NCBI GenBank assembly: GCA_026417295.1
Contig: JAOADN010000005.1
Location: 1-64,000, forward strand
Direction: 5' to 3'
Length of the DNA stretch: 64,000 nucleotides
DNA from: Paracoccaceae bacterium
GTDB taxonomy: Bacteria > Pseudomonadota > Alphaproteobacteria > Rhodobacterales > Rhodobacteraceae
The position numbers and the translations under genes are program-made. Under the pieces are notes generated by a model that saw only the letters and a list, made by a program, of their open reading frames with translations, was not told the DNA's origin and searched no databases. Below, one piece after another: positions 9,076 to 17,319 of the stretch. The number at the start of each line of letters is the position of its first letter. Within the stretch, counting starts at the first letter, position 1.

Positions 9076-9387
9076 ATGACCCGATCCCTCTGCGCCCTTG
9101 CCCTGATCGCGGCCTCTGCCCTGCCCTCCTGCACCCAGCCGTCGAAATGGGGCGAGGTCGAGGGCGTGGCCGAGGCCGCGCCCGGCGCCGTGGCGGCCTG
9201 CGCCTATGTCGCCGACATCACGGTGAAGCCTTCGGCCTATGGCGTGCTGGAAAGCGAGGGGCGCGCCTATGCCCGCTACCAGGTCAAGCGCGAGGCGCGC
9301 GACGGCGGGGCGAACGTGGTGGTCTTCGAGCCGCCGCGCCAGGGCGATGACCCCTACCTCGTCCGCGCCACGGCCTATCGCTGCTGA
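9076..9387 (+). CDS. Small putative lipoprotein
   Basis: This is a 103-residue exported protein. The signal peptide ends in an LPSC lipobox, so it is probably anchored by the Cys near residue 19. The mature part (YVADITVKPSAYG, then GGANVVVFEPP) resembles the DUF4156-like enterobacterial small lipoproteins, but the match is weak. Its 3' end overlaps the convergent next gene by 13 bases. Confidence 0.6.
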   Translation: MTRSLCALALIAASALPSCTQPSKWGEVEGVAEAAPGAVAACAYVADITVKPSAYGVLESEGRAYARYQVKREARDGGANVVVFEPPRQGDDPYLVRATAYRC

Positions 9388-10346
9388 TCGGGCCAGCGCC
9401 GCTTCGGCAGGCGGATCCCCTCGGCGCGCAGTTCGGCCTCGAGCTCGGCCAGGCGCACCTGGAAGCGCGGATTGCGCAGCCGCTCGACGACGTTGCGGCA
9501 GACCAGCGCGTTGAGATAGGGCCGCTCGTCGCGCTCGAGCCGCTCGGAGAGGGCCCGCAGGTAGGGCTGGTGGTTGCGCCTTGCCCGCATGAAGGTCGCG
9601 AAGAGGCGGGCATCGAATGTGCCCGTGCCGGCGGCATGCAGGATGGCCGTCATCACGCTCATCTCCTCAAGCGCGGCGGCCAGTCCGGGGCCGAAGTAGC
9701 GGCAGGGCAGGAGCGTCGTCCAGGGGCGGGCGAACAGCGCGGCATGCATCGCGTCGAGCCGTTCGAATGGATCGTAGAGGATGAAGACCGGCCCCGCGCC
9801 CTCGGTCATCTCCGGGGCGAAGCCGTAGCGGTCGGTGAACGAGACGCGGCGCATGGCGCGGAAGCGCGGGTCCCATCCGGCGACCGCCGGGTCGAGCGAG
9901 GCCTGGGGATGCACGGCGACCACGGTGGCCCCCGGCGCGCTGACCGAGAAGGCGGCGGCGGCATAGCCGGCCATGCCCGCCCCGTAGAAGACGACCTGGT
10001 CGAAATCCTCGAAGAAGGCGTCGTCCACCAGCCTGTCGAAGAGCGCATAGACGGCCCGGTCGCGATACCAGGTGTCGCCGTCGGCAAGCAGGCAGAGATG
10101 CGACCAGCCCTTGCGCCCGGCGGCGCGGAGCCCGAAGGGCAGCTGCACCATGTCGCGGCCGCGCACCCCTGCGATGGTCTCGAAGGTCACGATCAGGACC
10201 GGCCCGTCATCGACGTAGAGTGCGGCATGCCGCGGCCCGAGCCGCGCGAAGAAGCCGCCGTCGTCGGCATACCCCGCGAGGTGGTCGAGCCACTCCCTGT
10301 CGGACAGCGACCGAAGGTCGTTGTCGCTTACCGCCATGTCCGGCAT
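9375..10346 (-). CDS. Conserved protein, alpha/beta-hydrolase-like segment, function unknown
   Basis: This is a 323-residue soluble protein that I do not firmly recognise. It contains VVFYGAGMAGYAAAAFSVSAPGATVVAVHP around residues 115-145. That reads like a nucleophile elbow plus following strand of an alpha/beta-hydrolase fold, but without the catalytic Ser. The C-terminal third is an Arg/Glu-rich helical region. It lies directly downstream of a glycosyltransferase on the same strand. Relatives in this family may carry unrelated database names, so no enzyme name is given. The start may be the ATG at 10346 or the one three codons later at 10337. Confidence 0.6.
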   Translation of the reverse strand: MPDMAVSDNDLRSLSDREWLDHLAGYADDGGFFARLGPRHAALYVDDGPVLIVTFETIAGVRGRDMVQLPFGLRAAGRKGWSHLCLLADGDTWYRDRAVYALFDRLVDDAFFEDFDQVVFYGAGMAGYAAAAFSVSAPGATVVAVHPQASLDPAVAGWDPRFRAMRRVSFTDRYGFAPEMTEGAGPVFILYDPFERLDAMHAALFARPWTTLLPCRYFGPGLAAALEEMSVMTAILHAAGTGTFDARLFATFMRARRNHQPYLRALSERLERDERPYLNALVCRNVVERLRNPRFQVRLAELEAELRAEGIRLPKRRWPDQQR

Positions 10347-10367
10347 CCCCGGCCGTATCAGTTCCGC

Positions 10368-10383
10368 GTGAAGAAAATTTCAC
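10368..10383. promoter_or_regulatory. GTGAA-N6-TTCAC inverted repeat
   Basis: A perfect 5-bp inverted repeat with an AT-rich centre lies 22 bases upstream of the start at 10346, inside otherwise very GC-rich DNA. It is a possible operator. Confidence 0.3.
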
Positions 10384-10499
10384 ACCCCGCAGACACTCTG
10401 CCCGCCCGGTCCGGGGCGTGCAAGAAGCCATCGCGCGCCCCGGCAACTTCGCTGGGGATATGCCTGCGGCCGGCCGGGCCCGGCGTTCGCGCCGCGCAA

Positions 10500-11582
10500 T
10501 CAATCCCCGGCAGAGGACGCCTCTGTTGACCGTCGCGCACCCGCGGCCGCCCGCGCCGCATGGGCATGGAGCAGCGCGACAGCGCGCCCGGGCAGCACGC
10601 GCGAGGGCGGCGCCATCATCAGGCGGGCGAACAGGGCCCGGACCCGCTCGTCGCGCATGAGATCGGCGAATCGCTGCCGGCGCCAGCGGACCGCCGCCTC
10701 GTGCAGCGGGCCCAGCACGGGATCGGCGCGCAGCGCCGCGCGCAGGGGCGCGCTGCGCTCCTCGATCCCCTGGATCGTGCGGTCCTCTTCGGTCACGAAG
10801 TTGCGGTCGATCCAGTAGGACATGTCGAAGGGTTCGGCCGCGCGGTTGGCCCGCCCGCGACCGACCTTGACGACATAGCTTTCCATCGCGCCGAGCGCAT
10901 AGTGGTTCAGCTGGACAAGGCCGTGGTTGTCCTGCCCGAGTTCCGAGAAGATGCGTCCGCGGCGGAAGGCCGGGGGCAGCGGGCGCCCCGCGCCGTCCAC
11001 CCAGCGCGCCGCCTCGATGCGGGCGGGATCGGGATCGCGCGGCCGGTGCACGCCCAGCCGCCGGTAGGTGCCGTCGTTGCGGAAGAGCGTCTTGAACAGC
11101 GCCGCCCGCCAGGGCCAGTGCAGGTCGTGCGGCGCGGCGCGGACGAACTGGGCGGTGACCGGCTGGTCCCGGTAATCGACGATCCCGGCATTGCCGAAGA
11201 GCCGCCAGGTCATCGCGATGGCCGTCGCCCCCGGCACCGCGGCGAGCAGGGCCGGGACGGTCCGGTCGCCGGCATGGATGTTGACGTATTCGTCGATGTC
11301 GATGACCGCGATCCAGTCGGCGGCGCGCCGCAGCGGGTGGCCCTCGGCCTGCCGCAGGGCCGCCCATTGCGGGCCGTTCCCGTGCGGGCCGGGATTGGGC
11401 AGATGGGTAAGCCAGCCCATCGCCTGGAGGCGGTCGAGCATGGCATCGGTGCCGTCCGAACAGTCGTTCGAGAAGACGAGGAAATCGGTGAATCCCGTGG
11501 CGCGGTGGTGGGCCAGCCAGTCGATGAGGAAGGCGCCCTCGTCGCGCACGGTCAGGACGGCAAGGATGCGGGCGGCGCTCAA
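10500..11582 (-). CDS. Glycosyltransferase family 2-like protein
   Basis: This is a 360-residue glycosyltransferase of the Glyco_tranf_2_4 / GT92-like type. The N-terminus reads LAVLTVRDEGAFLIDWLAHH and the metal/nucleotide-sugar site DIDEYV lies near residue 95. The start codon is a TTG, chosen because the conserved N-terminal strand begins right after it; GGAACG upstream is a weak ribosome binding site. The protein has no clear membrane segment. The acceptor is unknown. The downstream partner is the unknown 323-residue protein. Confidence 0.78.
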   Translation of the reverse strand: MSAARILAVLTVRDEGAFLIDWLAHHRATGFTDFLVFSNDCSDGTDAMLDRLQAMGWLTHLPNPGPHGNGPQWAALRQAEGHPLRRAADWIAVIDIDEYVNIHAGDRTVPALLAAVPGATAIAMTWRLFGNAGIVDYRDQPVTAQFVRAAPHDLHWPWRAALFKTLFRNDGTYRRLGVHRPRDPDPARIEAARWVDGAGRPLPPAFRRGRIFSELGQDNHGLVQLNHYALGAMESYVVKVGRGRANRAAEPFDMSYWIDRNFVTEEDRTIQGIEERSAPLRAALRADPVLGPLHEAAVRWRRQRFADLMRDERVRALFARLMMAPPSRVLPGRAVALLHAHAARAAAGARRSTEASSAGD

Positions 11583-11663
11583 CGGGCGTTCCAGCGACAG
11601 GACGGCAGCGCAGTCCTAGCACGGTGGGAGGGTCGCGCAACCGCCCTTGCCTGCGGCCGAGCC

Positions 11664-11691
11664 TTGACCCGGCCGCCCCGCGCCGTAACGT
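11664..11691 (+). promoter_or_regulatory. Candidate promoter of the coxD-coxE operon
   Basis: TTGACC at 11664-11669 and TAACGT at 11686-11691 are spaced by 16 bases, about 30 bases before the coxD GTG start. The -10 box is weak. Confidence 0.35.
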
Positions 11692-11721
11692 GGCCGTCAT
11701 GCCGCAGAGGACATCCGTGCC

Positions 11722-12633
11722 GTGACCGCGCTTCCCGGCAGCATCGACGCCACCCGGCAGATGCTGGCCGCCCATGGCTATGTCGCCGGACGCGACCTGG
11801 CCACCGTCTGCTTCCTTGCGCTGAAGCTGCCGCGCCCGCTCTTCCTCGAGGGCGAGGCCGGCGTCGGCAAGACCGAGATCGCCAAGACCCTGGCCGCGGC
11901 GCTGGGCCGGCGGCTGATCCGCCTGCAGTGCTACGAGGGGCTCGATGCCGCCTCGGCCGTGGCCGACTGGAACTTTGCCGCGCAGATGATCGCGATCCGC
12001 GCGGCCGAGGCCTCCGGCGGGGCGGACCGCGACGTGCTCCGGGCCGAGCTCTTCACCGAGGACTACCTGATCGAACGTCCGCTGCTTGCGGCCATGCGTC
12101 CGCAGCCGGGCGGCGCGCCCGTCCTGCTGATCGACGAGGTGGACCGCACGGACGAGCCCTTCGAGGCCTTCCTCCTCGAGGCCCTTTCCGATTTCCAGGT
12201 GACGATCCCCGAACTGGGCACGATCCGTGCCCCAGAGCCGCCGATCGTGGTGCTGACGTCGAACCGCACGCGCGAGGTGCATGACGCGCTGAAGCGGCGC
12301 TGCCTGTATCACTGGGTGGACTACCCCGATTTCGCCCGCGAATGCGCGATCCTCGCCGCGCGCGTGCCCGATGCCTCCGAAAGGCTCAGCCGCGAGGTCG
12401 TCGCCTTCGTCCAGCGCCTGCGGGCCGAGGACCTCTACAAGCGCCCCGGCGTTGCCGAGACGATCGACTGGGCGAAATGCCTACTGGCGCTCGACGTGGT
12501 CACCCTGTCGCCCGAGGTCATCGCCGACACGCTGGGCGCCCTGCTCAAGTACCAGGACGACATCGCCCGCCTGCAGGGATCCGGCGTCGCGCATCTGCTC
12601 GAGGAGGTGCGCCGGGGCCTGGCCGCGCCATGA
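11722..12633 (+). CDS. coxD: MoxR-type AAA+ ATPase, CO dehydrogenase maturation factor CoxD
   Basis: This is a 303-residue AAA+ ATPase. Walker A GEAGVGKT is at residues 44-51 and Walker B VLLIDEVDR around 134-142. In carboxydotrophs CoxD is a chaperone-like ATPase needed for building the active-site metal cluster of CO dehydrogenase, acting with CoxE. The start is GTG, preceded by AGAGGA. A metallo-beta-lactamase-fold gene begins 10 bases after its stop and coxE follows, so the three form one operon. The operon is separated from coxSLM by about 5 kb. Confidence 0.88.
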   Translation: MTALPGSIDATRQMLAAHGYVAGRDLATVCFLALKLPRPLFLEGEAGVGKTEIAKTLAAALGRRLIRLQCYEGLDAASAVADWNFAAQMIAIRAAEASGGADRDVLRAELFTEDYLIERPLLAAMRPQPGGAPVLLIDEVDRTDEPFEAFLLEALSDFQVTIPELGTIRAPEPPIVVLTSNRTREVHDALKRRCLYHWVDYPDFARECAILAARVPDASERLSREVVAFVQRLRAEDLYKRPGVAETIDWAKCLLALDVVTLSPEVIADTLGALLKYQDDIARLQGSGVAHLLEEVRRGLAAP

Positions 12634-12643
12634 GCCGGGCGCC

Positions 12644-13537
12644 GTGACCGGCCTGCTCGGCCACCTGCGCCTGTTCGAGCCCCTGCCCGGCATCCTTGCC
12701 TGGTATGACGGGCGCGTGCCGGGCTACCGGCTGGATCCCGCGCCGAACTGGGTGGACGAGGGCGCGCTGTCGGTCGGGATCGCCGCCTACGCGATCTGGG
12801 GCGACGGCGAGGCCCTGGTCTACGACACCCATGTCACGACGGCCCATGCGGAACGGATGCGCGCCGATCTGGCGGCACGCGGCGTCACGCGGTTCCGCGT
12901 GGTCCTCAGCCACTGGCACCGCGACCATGTGGCCGGGACGGCGGTCTTCGCCGACAGCCCGGTGATCGCCAGTGTCAGGACCGCCGCCCACCTGGCGCGC
13001 CACAGGGCGGCGCTCGAGGACGGCAGCTTCGGCACCCCGCCGGCCATCCGGCCGCTGATCCTGCCCACCGCGACCTTCGACGGCGAGATGCGGATCGCCG
13101 TCGCCGGGCGCGAGGTCCGGCTTCTGACCTTCGACATCCATTCCGACGACGCCACCGTCCTGTGGCTTCCGCGCGAGCGGCTGCTGCTTGCCGGCGACAC
13201 GCTCGAGGATCCGCTGACCTACGTTGCCGAACCGGAAGGCCTGCGCCGGCACGTGGCCGAACTCGCCCGGATGTCGGCCCTCTGCCCCGACCGCATCCTG
13301 CCCGCTCACGGCGATCCCGGCCGGATCGCCGCCGGCGGCTTCGGCGCAGGGCTCATCGCGGCGACGGCCCGCTATGTCGGGTGGCTGGCCGAGCTGCCCG
13401 GCCAGCCTGCGCGGGCGTCCACGCCCCTTGCCGCGCTCCTCGCCGGGGACATCGCCGCGGGGCATGTCGTCGCCTGCGACCTCTACGACGAAGTCCATGC
13501 CGAGAACGTCGCTGCCGTCCTGCAGGCCGCGGGATGA
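12644..13537 (+). CDS. Metallo-beta-lactamase-fold hydrolase in the coxD-coxE operon
   Basis: This is a 297-residue MBL-fold protein. The metal-binding HxHxDH motif is SHWHRDHVAG, with His90, His92, Asp94 and His95. Further ligands are likely in FDIHSDDATVL, LLAGDTLEDP and LPAHGD. The substrate is unknown; family members hydrolyse thioesters, lactones or phosphodiesters. I chose the GTG at 12644, the first start after the coxD stop. Its stop overlaps the coxE ATG (ATGA), indicating translational coupling. That suggests a role tied to maturation or function of the molybdenum hydroxylase, which is inference. Confidence 0.85.
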   Translation: MTGLLGHLRLFEPLPGILAWYDGRVPGYRLDPAPNWVDEGALSVGIAAYAIWGDGEALVYDTHVTTAHAERMRADLAARGVTRFRVVLSHWHRDHVAGTAVFADSPVIASVRTAAHLARHRAALEDGSFGTPPAIRPLILPTATFDGEMRIAVAGREVRLLTFDIHSDDATVLWLPRERLLLAGDTLEDPLTYVAEPEGLRRHVAELARMSALCPDRILPAHGDPGRIAAGGFGAGLIAATARYVGWLAELPGQPARASTPLAALLAGDIAAGHVVACDLYDEVHAENVAAVLQAAG

Positions 13538-14790
13538 GCGCGCCGCCGGCCCCGCCCGTCCCCGCCGCAGGGAGCCTCGCGCGCAACATCCTGCTCTTCG
13601 CGCGCGCCCTCAGGAAGGCGGGCCTGCCGGTGGGGCCGGGCCAGACGGTCGAGGCGGTGCGTGCCGTCGCCGCCGCCGGCTTCACCCGCCGCGAGGACTT
13701 CTACTGGACGCTGCACGCCGTGTTGGTCCGCCATGCCCGCGACCGGGCCGTCTTTGCCCAGGTCTTCCGCCTGTTCTGGCGCGACCCGGCCTTTCTCGAG
13801 CACATGATGTCGATGCTGCTTCCCGCGGTGCACGGCACGCAGGACGACCGCCGCGCCGTGGCGGGCGAGAAGCGGGCGGCCGAGGCGCTGCTCGACGGGG
13901 TCGAGCGGCCGCCGCCCGTGCTGCCGGAGGGCGCGGCGGAGGAGGCCGCGATCGAGATCGACGCACGCGCCACGGCCTCGGCCGAGGAGCGTTTGCGCCA
14001 GCTCGACTTCGAGCAGATGTCGGCGGCGGAGCTGGCCGCGGCGCGGCGGATGGTCGCGCGTCTCGTCCTGCCGGTTCCGCCGCTTGCCGCGCGCCGGACG
14101 GCGCCGGCCCCGCGGGGGCGGGCCCCTGACTGGCGTGCGACCTTCAGGCAGGGGATGAGGAAAGGCGGAGAACTCCCTGCCCTGTCGTGGAAGATGCGGC
14201 GGCAGCGCTGGCCGGCGCTGGTGGCGCTCTGCGACATTTCGGGGTCGATGGCGACCTACAGCCGGATGATGCTGCACTTCCTGCACGCCGTCGCCAACAC
14301 GCCCGGCGAGGGCTGGAGCCGCGTCCATGCCTTCACCTTCGGCACGCGGCTCACCAACGTGACGCGCCAGCTTCAGGCGCGCGATGCCGACGAGGCACTC
14401 GCCCTCTGCGGGGCCGAGGCGCAGGACTGGGAGGGTGGCACGCGCATCGCCGATTGCCTGCGCGCCTTCAACCGCGACTGGGCAAGGCGGGTGACCGGAC
14501 AGGGCGCCGTGGTCCTGCTGATCACCGACGGGCTCGATCGCAGCCCCGCGGGCGGGGCCGACCTCTCGCGCGAGGCGCGGCGCCTGCGCCTCTCGGCGCG
14601 CCGCCTGATCTGGGTCAACCCGCTGCTGCGCTGGGACGGATTTGCACCGAGGGCGCGCGGCATCCGCGCCATCCTGCCCCATGCCGATGCGATGGTCGCC
14701 GGCCATTCGCTGGCCTCGCTCGAGGCGCTCGGGGCGGCGCTGACGGCGGCCGGCGGCCTCGGCAGACGGCCGCCGGCAACGAAGGTTTGA
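13534..14790 (+). CDS. coxE: VWA-domain protein, CO dehydrogenase maturation factor CoxE
   Basis: This is a 418-residue protein of the CoxE family with a C-terminal von Willebrand A domain. The MIDAS motif DISGS is at residues 234-238, followed by further metal-coordinating positions around GAVVLLITDGLD. CoxE pairs with the CoxD ATPase during metal-cluster assembly in CO dehydrogenase, in the MoxR-VWA manner. The start overlaps the stop of the upstream MBL gene (ATGA). Confidence 0.87.
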   Translation: MSAPPAPPVPAAGSLARNILLFARALRKAGLPVGPGQTVEAVRAVAAAGFTRREDFYWTLHAVLVRHARDRAVFAQVFRLFWRDPAFLEHMMSMLLPAVHGTQDDRRAVAGEKRAAEALLDGVERPPPVLPEGAAEEAAIEIDARATASAEERLRQLDFEQMSAAELAAARRMVARLVLPVPPLAARRTAPAPRGRAPDWRATFRQGMRKGGELPALSWKMRRQRWPALVALCDISGSMATYSRMMLHFLHAVANTPGEGWSRVHAFTFGTRLTNVTRQLQARDADEALALCGAEAQDWEGGTRIADCLRAFNRDWARRVTGQGAVVLLITDGLDRSPAGGADLSREARRLRLSARRLIWVNPLLRWDGFAPRARGIRAILPHADAMVAGHSLASLEALGAALTAAGGLGRRPPATKV

Positions 14791-14895
14791 ACCCTTCCGG
14801 GTTGCGGGGCGCGCCGCTTTTCGCTAGCGGAATCCCAAGACCGGCCGTCTGAAGCCGGAAACAAGGGTCGGTTCGCAACTTCTGGAGGCTGGCCC

Positions 14896-16605
14896 ATGCG
14901 CCGCATTCTGAACACCACCACCGCCCTCGTGGCCTCCCTTTCCCTGGCGGTCCCCGCACCCCTCCGGGCGCAGGAGTCCTCCGGCGAGGTGCTTCTCTGC
15001 CTCGACGGGAACCCGCCGCCCTGCGCCCCCGGCCAGGATCCGAACAACCCCGAGGATGTCGCGGCCAAGGCGGCCGCCGAGGCAAAGGCGGCCGAGGAGG
15101 CCGCAGCCGCCGAAGCCGCCCGGAAGGCGGCCGAGGAGGCCGCGGCGGCGGAAGCCGCGCAGAAGGCGGCCGAGGAGGCCGCAGCGGCGGAAGCCGCGCA
15201 GAAGGCGGCCGAGGAGGCCGCGGCAGCGGAAGCCGCGCAGAAGGCGGCCGAAGATCAGGCGACCACCGATGCGAAGGCGCTGGAGGAAGCCCTCAAGGCC
15301 GAGGAGGCCGCAAAGGCCGAGGAGGCCGTCGAGACCGCGCCCGCGTCGCCGGAGCCTTCGGTGCAGGGGGAACCCGAAACCGCCGGGAGCGCAGAATCCC
15401 TGCCGGCCGAAGGTCAGCCCGGATCCGGGTCCGTGACCGAAGACGACCTGGCCCAGGCCCTGGCGGCCGAGGGCGGTGCGGCCGCGCCGGAAGAGGTTCC
15501 CGACCTGCCCGTCCAGCCGGATGCCAGCACCGGCGCGCCACCGGTGGCGGCAGCACTGGCCGCCGGGCCGGCGAAGGGCGACGACCCCGCCGCGCCGCTC
15601 GCCGAAGCCGCCGGCGTCGCGGTGGCCGAAGAGGTCGTGACCGAGAAGGATGTCCGCGCCTCGTCGGAGGATTTCGCCACCAAGGTCACCGAGACCGCCC
15701 CCGCCGCGGCGAAGAAGAAGAAGGAACGCCTGTCCGACCTCGAGAAGGCGCTTCTCGTCGGGCTCGGCGCGGTGGCGATCGGCGCCATCATCTCGAACAA
15801 CCGCCGGGTCGAGCTCAACTCGGGCGACCGCGTCGTCGTCAGCCGCGACGACGGCAGCTATCAGGTGATCAAGGACGACGATGTCCTGCTCCGCCGGCCG
15901 GGCGACAAGGTGCGCACCGAGACCTTCCGCGACGGATCCTCGCGGACCATCGTGACACGTCCGGACGGATCGCGCGTCGTCACCATCCGCGATGCCGAAT
16001 ACCGCGTGATCCGCCGTTCGGTGATCGACGCGAATGGTCGCGAATACCTGCTGATCGACGATTCGCAGGCCTACGACCCGGTGGTGGTCGGCAAGCTGCC
16101 GCGCCCCGCCCGCCCCGTCGTCGTCGATGCGACGGACGAAAGGGCCCTGCGCGAGGCGCTGGCACGCGAATCCGACTTCGGCCGCAGGTTCAGCCTCGCC
16201 CAGATCCGCGACATCGCCGAGGTGCGCTTCCTCGTTCCGGCGATCGATCTTGACGAGATCACCTTCGAGACCGGCTCGGCCGCGATCCGCCCCGACCAGG
16301 CGCGCGCCCTCGCCGCGCTCGGCCGGGTGATCCAGGACTACATCGCCCGCAACCCGCGCGAGATGTTCCTGATCGAGGGGCATACGGATGCGGTCGGACG
16401 CGCCAGCTACAACCTCGCGCTCAGCGACAGGCGCGCGGAATCGGTGGCCAAGGCGCTGACCGAATACTTCGACATCCCGCCCGAGAACCTGGTCGTGCAG
16501 GGCTACGGCGAGGAGTTCCTCAAGATCGACACGCAGGAGGCCGAGCGGGCGAACCGCCGGGCCAGCGTGCGGCGCATCACCAGCCTCCTGCGCACCGCGG
16601 GCTAG
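14896..16605 (+). CDS. OmpA-family protein with Lys/Ala/Glu-rich repeat region
   Basis: This is a 569-residue exported protein. The signal peptide is at residues 1-25 (ending PLRAQ). Residues 55-150 are an Ala/Glu/Lys-rich helical region with four 13-residue repeats. A Pro/Ala/Glu-rich linker follows. A hydrophobic Ala/Gly stretch lies near 285-300, just after a KKKKER basic patch, so it may be a second membrane segment. The C-terminal 120 residues are an OmpA peptidoglycan-binding domain (FLIEGHTDAVGRASYN, LSDRRAESV). It probably links peptidoglycan to the envelope. GGAGG precedes the ATG. Confidence 0.87.
   Translation: MRRILNTTTALVASLSLAVPAPLRAQESSGEVLLCLDGNPPPCAPGQDPNNPEDVAAKAAAEAKAAEEAAAAEAARKAAEEAAAAEAAQKAAEEAAAAEAAQKAAEEAAAAEAAQKAAEDQATTDAKALEEALKAEEAAKAEEAVETAPASPEPSVQGEPETAGSAESLPAEGQPGSGSVTEDDLAQALAAEGGAAAPEEVPDLPVQPDASTGAPPVAAALAAGPAKGDDPAAPLAEAAGVAVAEEVVTEKDVRASSEDFATKVTETAPAAAKKKKERLSDLEKALLVGLGAVAIGAIISNNRRVELNSGDRVVVSRDDGSYQVIKDDDVLLRRPGDKVRTETFRDGSSRTIVTRPDGSRVVTIRDAEYRVIRRSVIDANGREYLLIDDSQAYDPVVVGKLPRPARPVVVDATDERALREALARESDFGRRFSLAQIRDIAEVRFLVPAIDLDEITFETGSAAIRPDQARALAALGRVIQDYIARNPREMFLIEGHTDAVGRASYNLALSDRRAESVAKALTEYFDIPPENLVVQGYGEEFLKIDTQEAERANRRASVRRITSLLRTAG
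15085..15240 (+). repeat. Four 39-bp coding tandem repeats
   Basis: The repeats encode residues 64-115 of the OmpA-family protein: four near-identical copies of the 13-residue unit KAAEEAAAAEAAQ (first copy ends in R). The DNA units are almost identical, differing mostly at wobble positions. Confidence 0.85.
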
Positions 16606-16612
16606 ATCGCCG

Positions 16613-16638
16613 GGTCCGGGCGCGCACGCGCCCGGACC
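16613..16638. terminator. Strong stem-loop after the OmpA-family gene
   Basis: A perfect 12-bp GC-rich inverted repeat (16613-16624 with 16627-16638) starts eight bases after the stop codon. There is no T-run, so it may act as an mRNA 3'-end stabiliser or a Rho-dependent end rather than a classical terminator. Confidence 0.4.
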
Positions 16639-16729
16639 GCGCGCCCGGATCGCGCGAAGGCGCAGGATCCGGGTCGCGCCGGGCGGCATTCCGCGCGATC
16701 TCCCCCGGAACACGAGAAGGGAGAGGATC

Positions 16730-17245
16730 ATGCGTCTCGAGTTCCAGCCCATCCCCACCGCGACCGTCGCCGCCATACGCGCGGGCGGGCCGGACGCGAA
16801 CGGCCAGCCGGCCGAGCGCGGCCATGTCTCGGACGGCACGGGCGTGCCCTGCCGGCACTGCCTGCGCCACACGCCCGCGGGCCGCGGCTACCTCATCCTC
16901 GCCCACCGCCCGTTCCCCGCGCCCCAGCCCTATGCCGAGACCGGACCGGTCTTCCTGTGCGAGGACGCCTGCGAGGCCTGGTCCGGCGAGGGCGTGCCCG
17001 AGATCCTGCGCACCGCGCCCGACTACCTGATCAAGGCCTATTCGGCCGATCACCGGATCGTCTACGGGACCGGCCGGATCGTCGCGCGCGACGCGCTCGA
17101 GGACCGGGCGGCCGCGCTCTTCGCCGACCCGCGGATCGCCTTCGTCGATGTCCGCTCGGCGCGCAACAACTGCTTCCAGACGCGCATCCTGCGGGCCGCG
17201 CCGGCGGCGGCCCCGGGCGGGGTGGTCCCCGCCGGGAACTTGTGA
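16730..17245 (+). CDS. DUF1203-domain protein
   Basis: This is a 171-residue soluble protein spanning a whole DUF1203 domain (PCRHCLRHTPAGRGYLILAH, then VDVRSARNNCFQTRI near the end). A CxxC pair is present near residue 40. The function of the family is unknown. GGGAGAGG precedes the ATG. It lies between an OmpA-family gene and the xdhC-like gene without obvious relation to either. Confidence 0.8.
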   Translation: MRLEFQPIPTATVAAIRAGGPDANGQPAERGHVSDGTGVPCRHCLRHTPAGRGYLILAHRPFPAPQPYAETGPVFLCEDACEAWSGEGVPEILRTAPDYLIKAYSADHRIVYGTGRIVARDALEDRAAALFADPRIAFVDVRSARNNCFQTRILRAAPAAAPGGVVPAGNL

Positions 17246-17319
17246 CGGGGCGTCGCCGCCTTCGGGCTGGCGCGCGCCACCGGGTGTGGTCATAGTCGGG
17301 CACAAGGAGGCCGCCTGCG

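Noticed and set aside
9375-10346. Naming the 323-residue protein as a sulfate-assimilation reductase or other defined enzyme
   Set aside because: None of the corresponding motifs, such as a P-loop-like PAPS site or an ECGLH-type Cys motif, is visible.
10207-12312. 701-codon minus-strand open frame and other frames of several hundred codons opposite real genes
   Set aside because: Low-complexity composition, no domain and complete overlap with recognised genes (glycosyltransferase, coxD).
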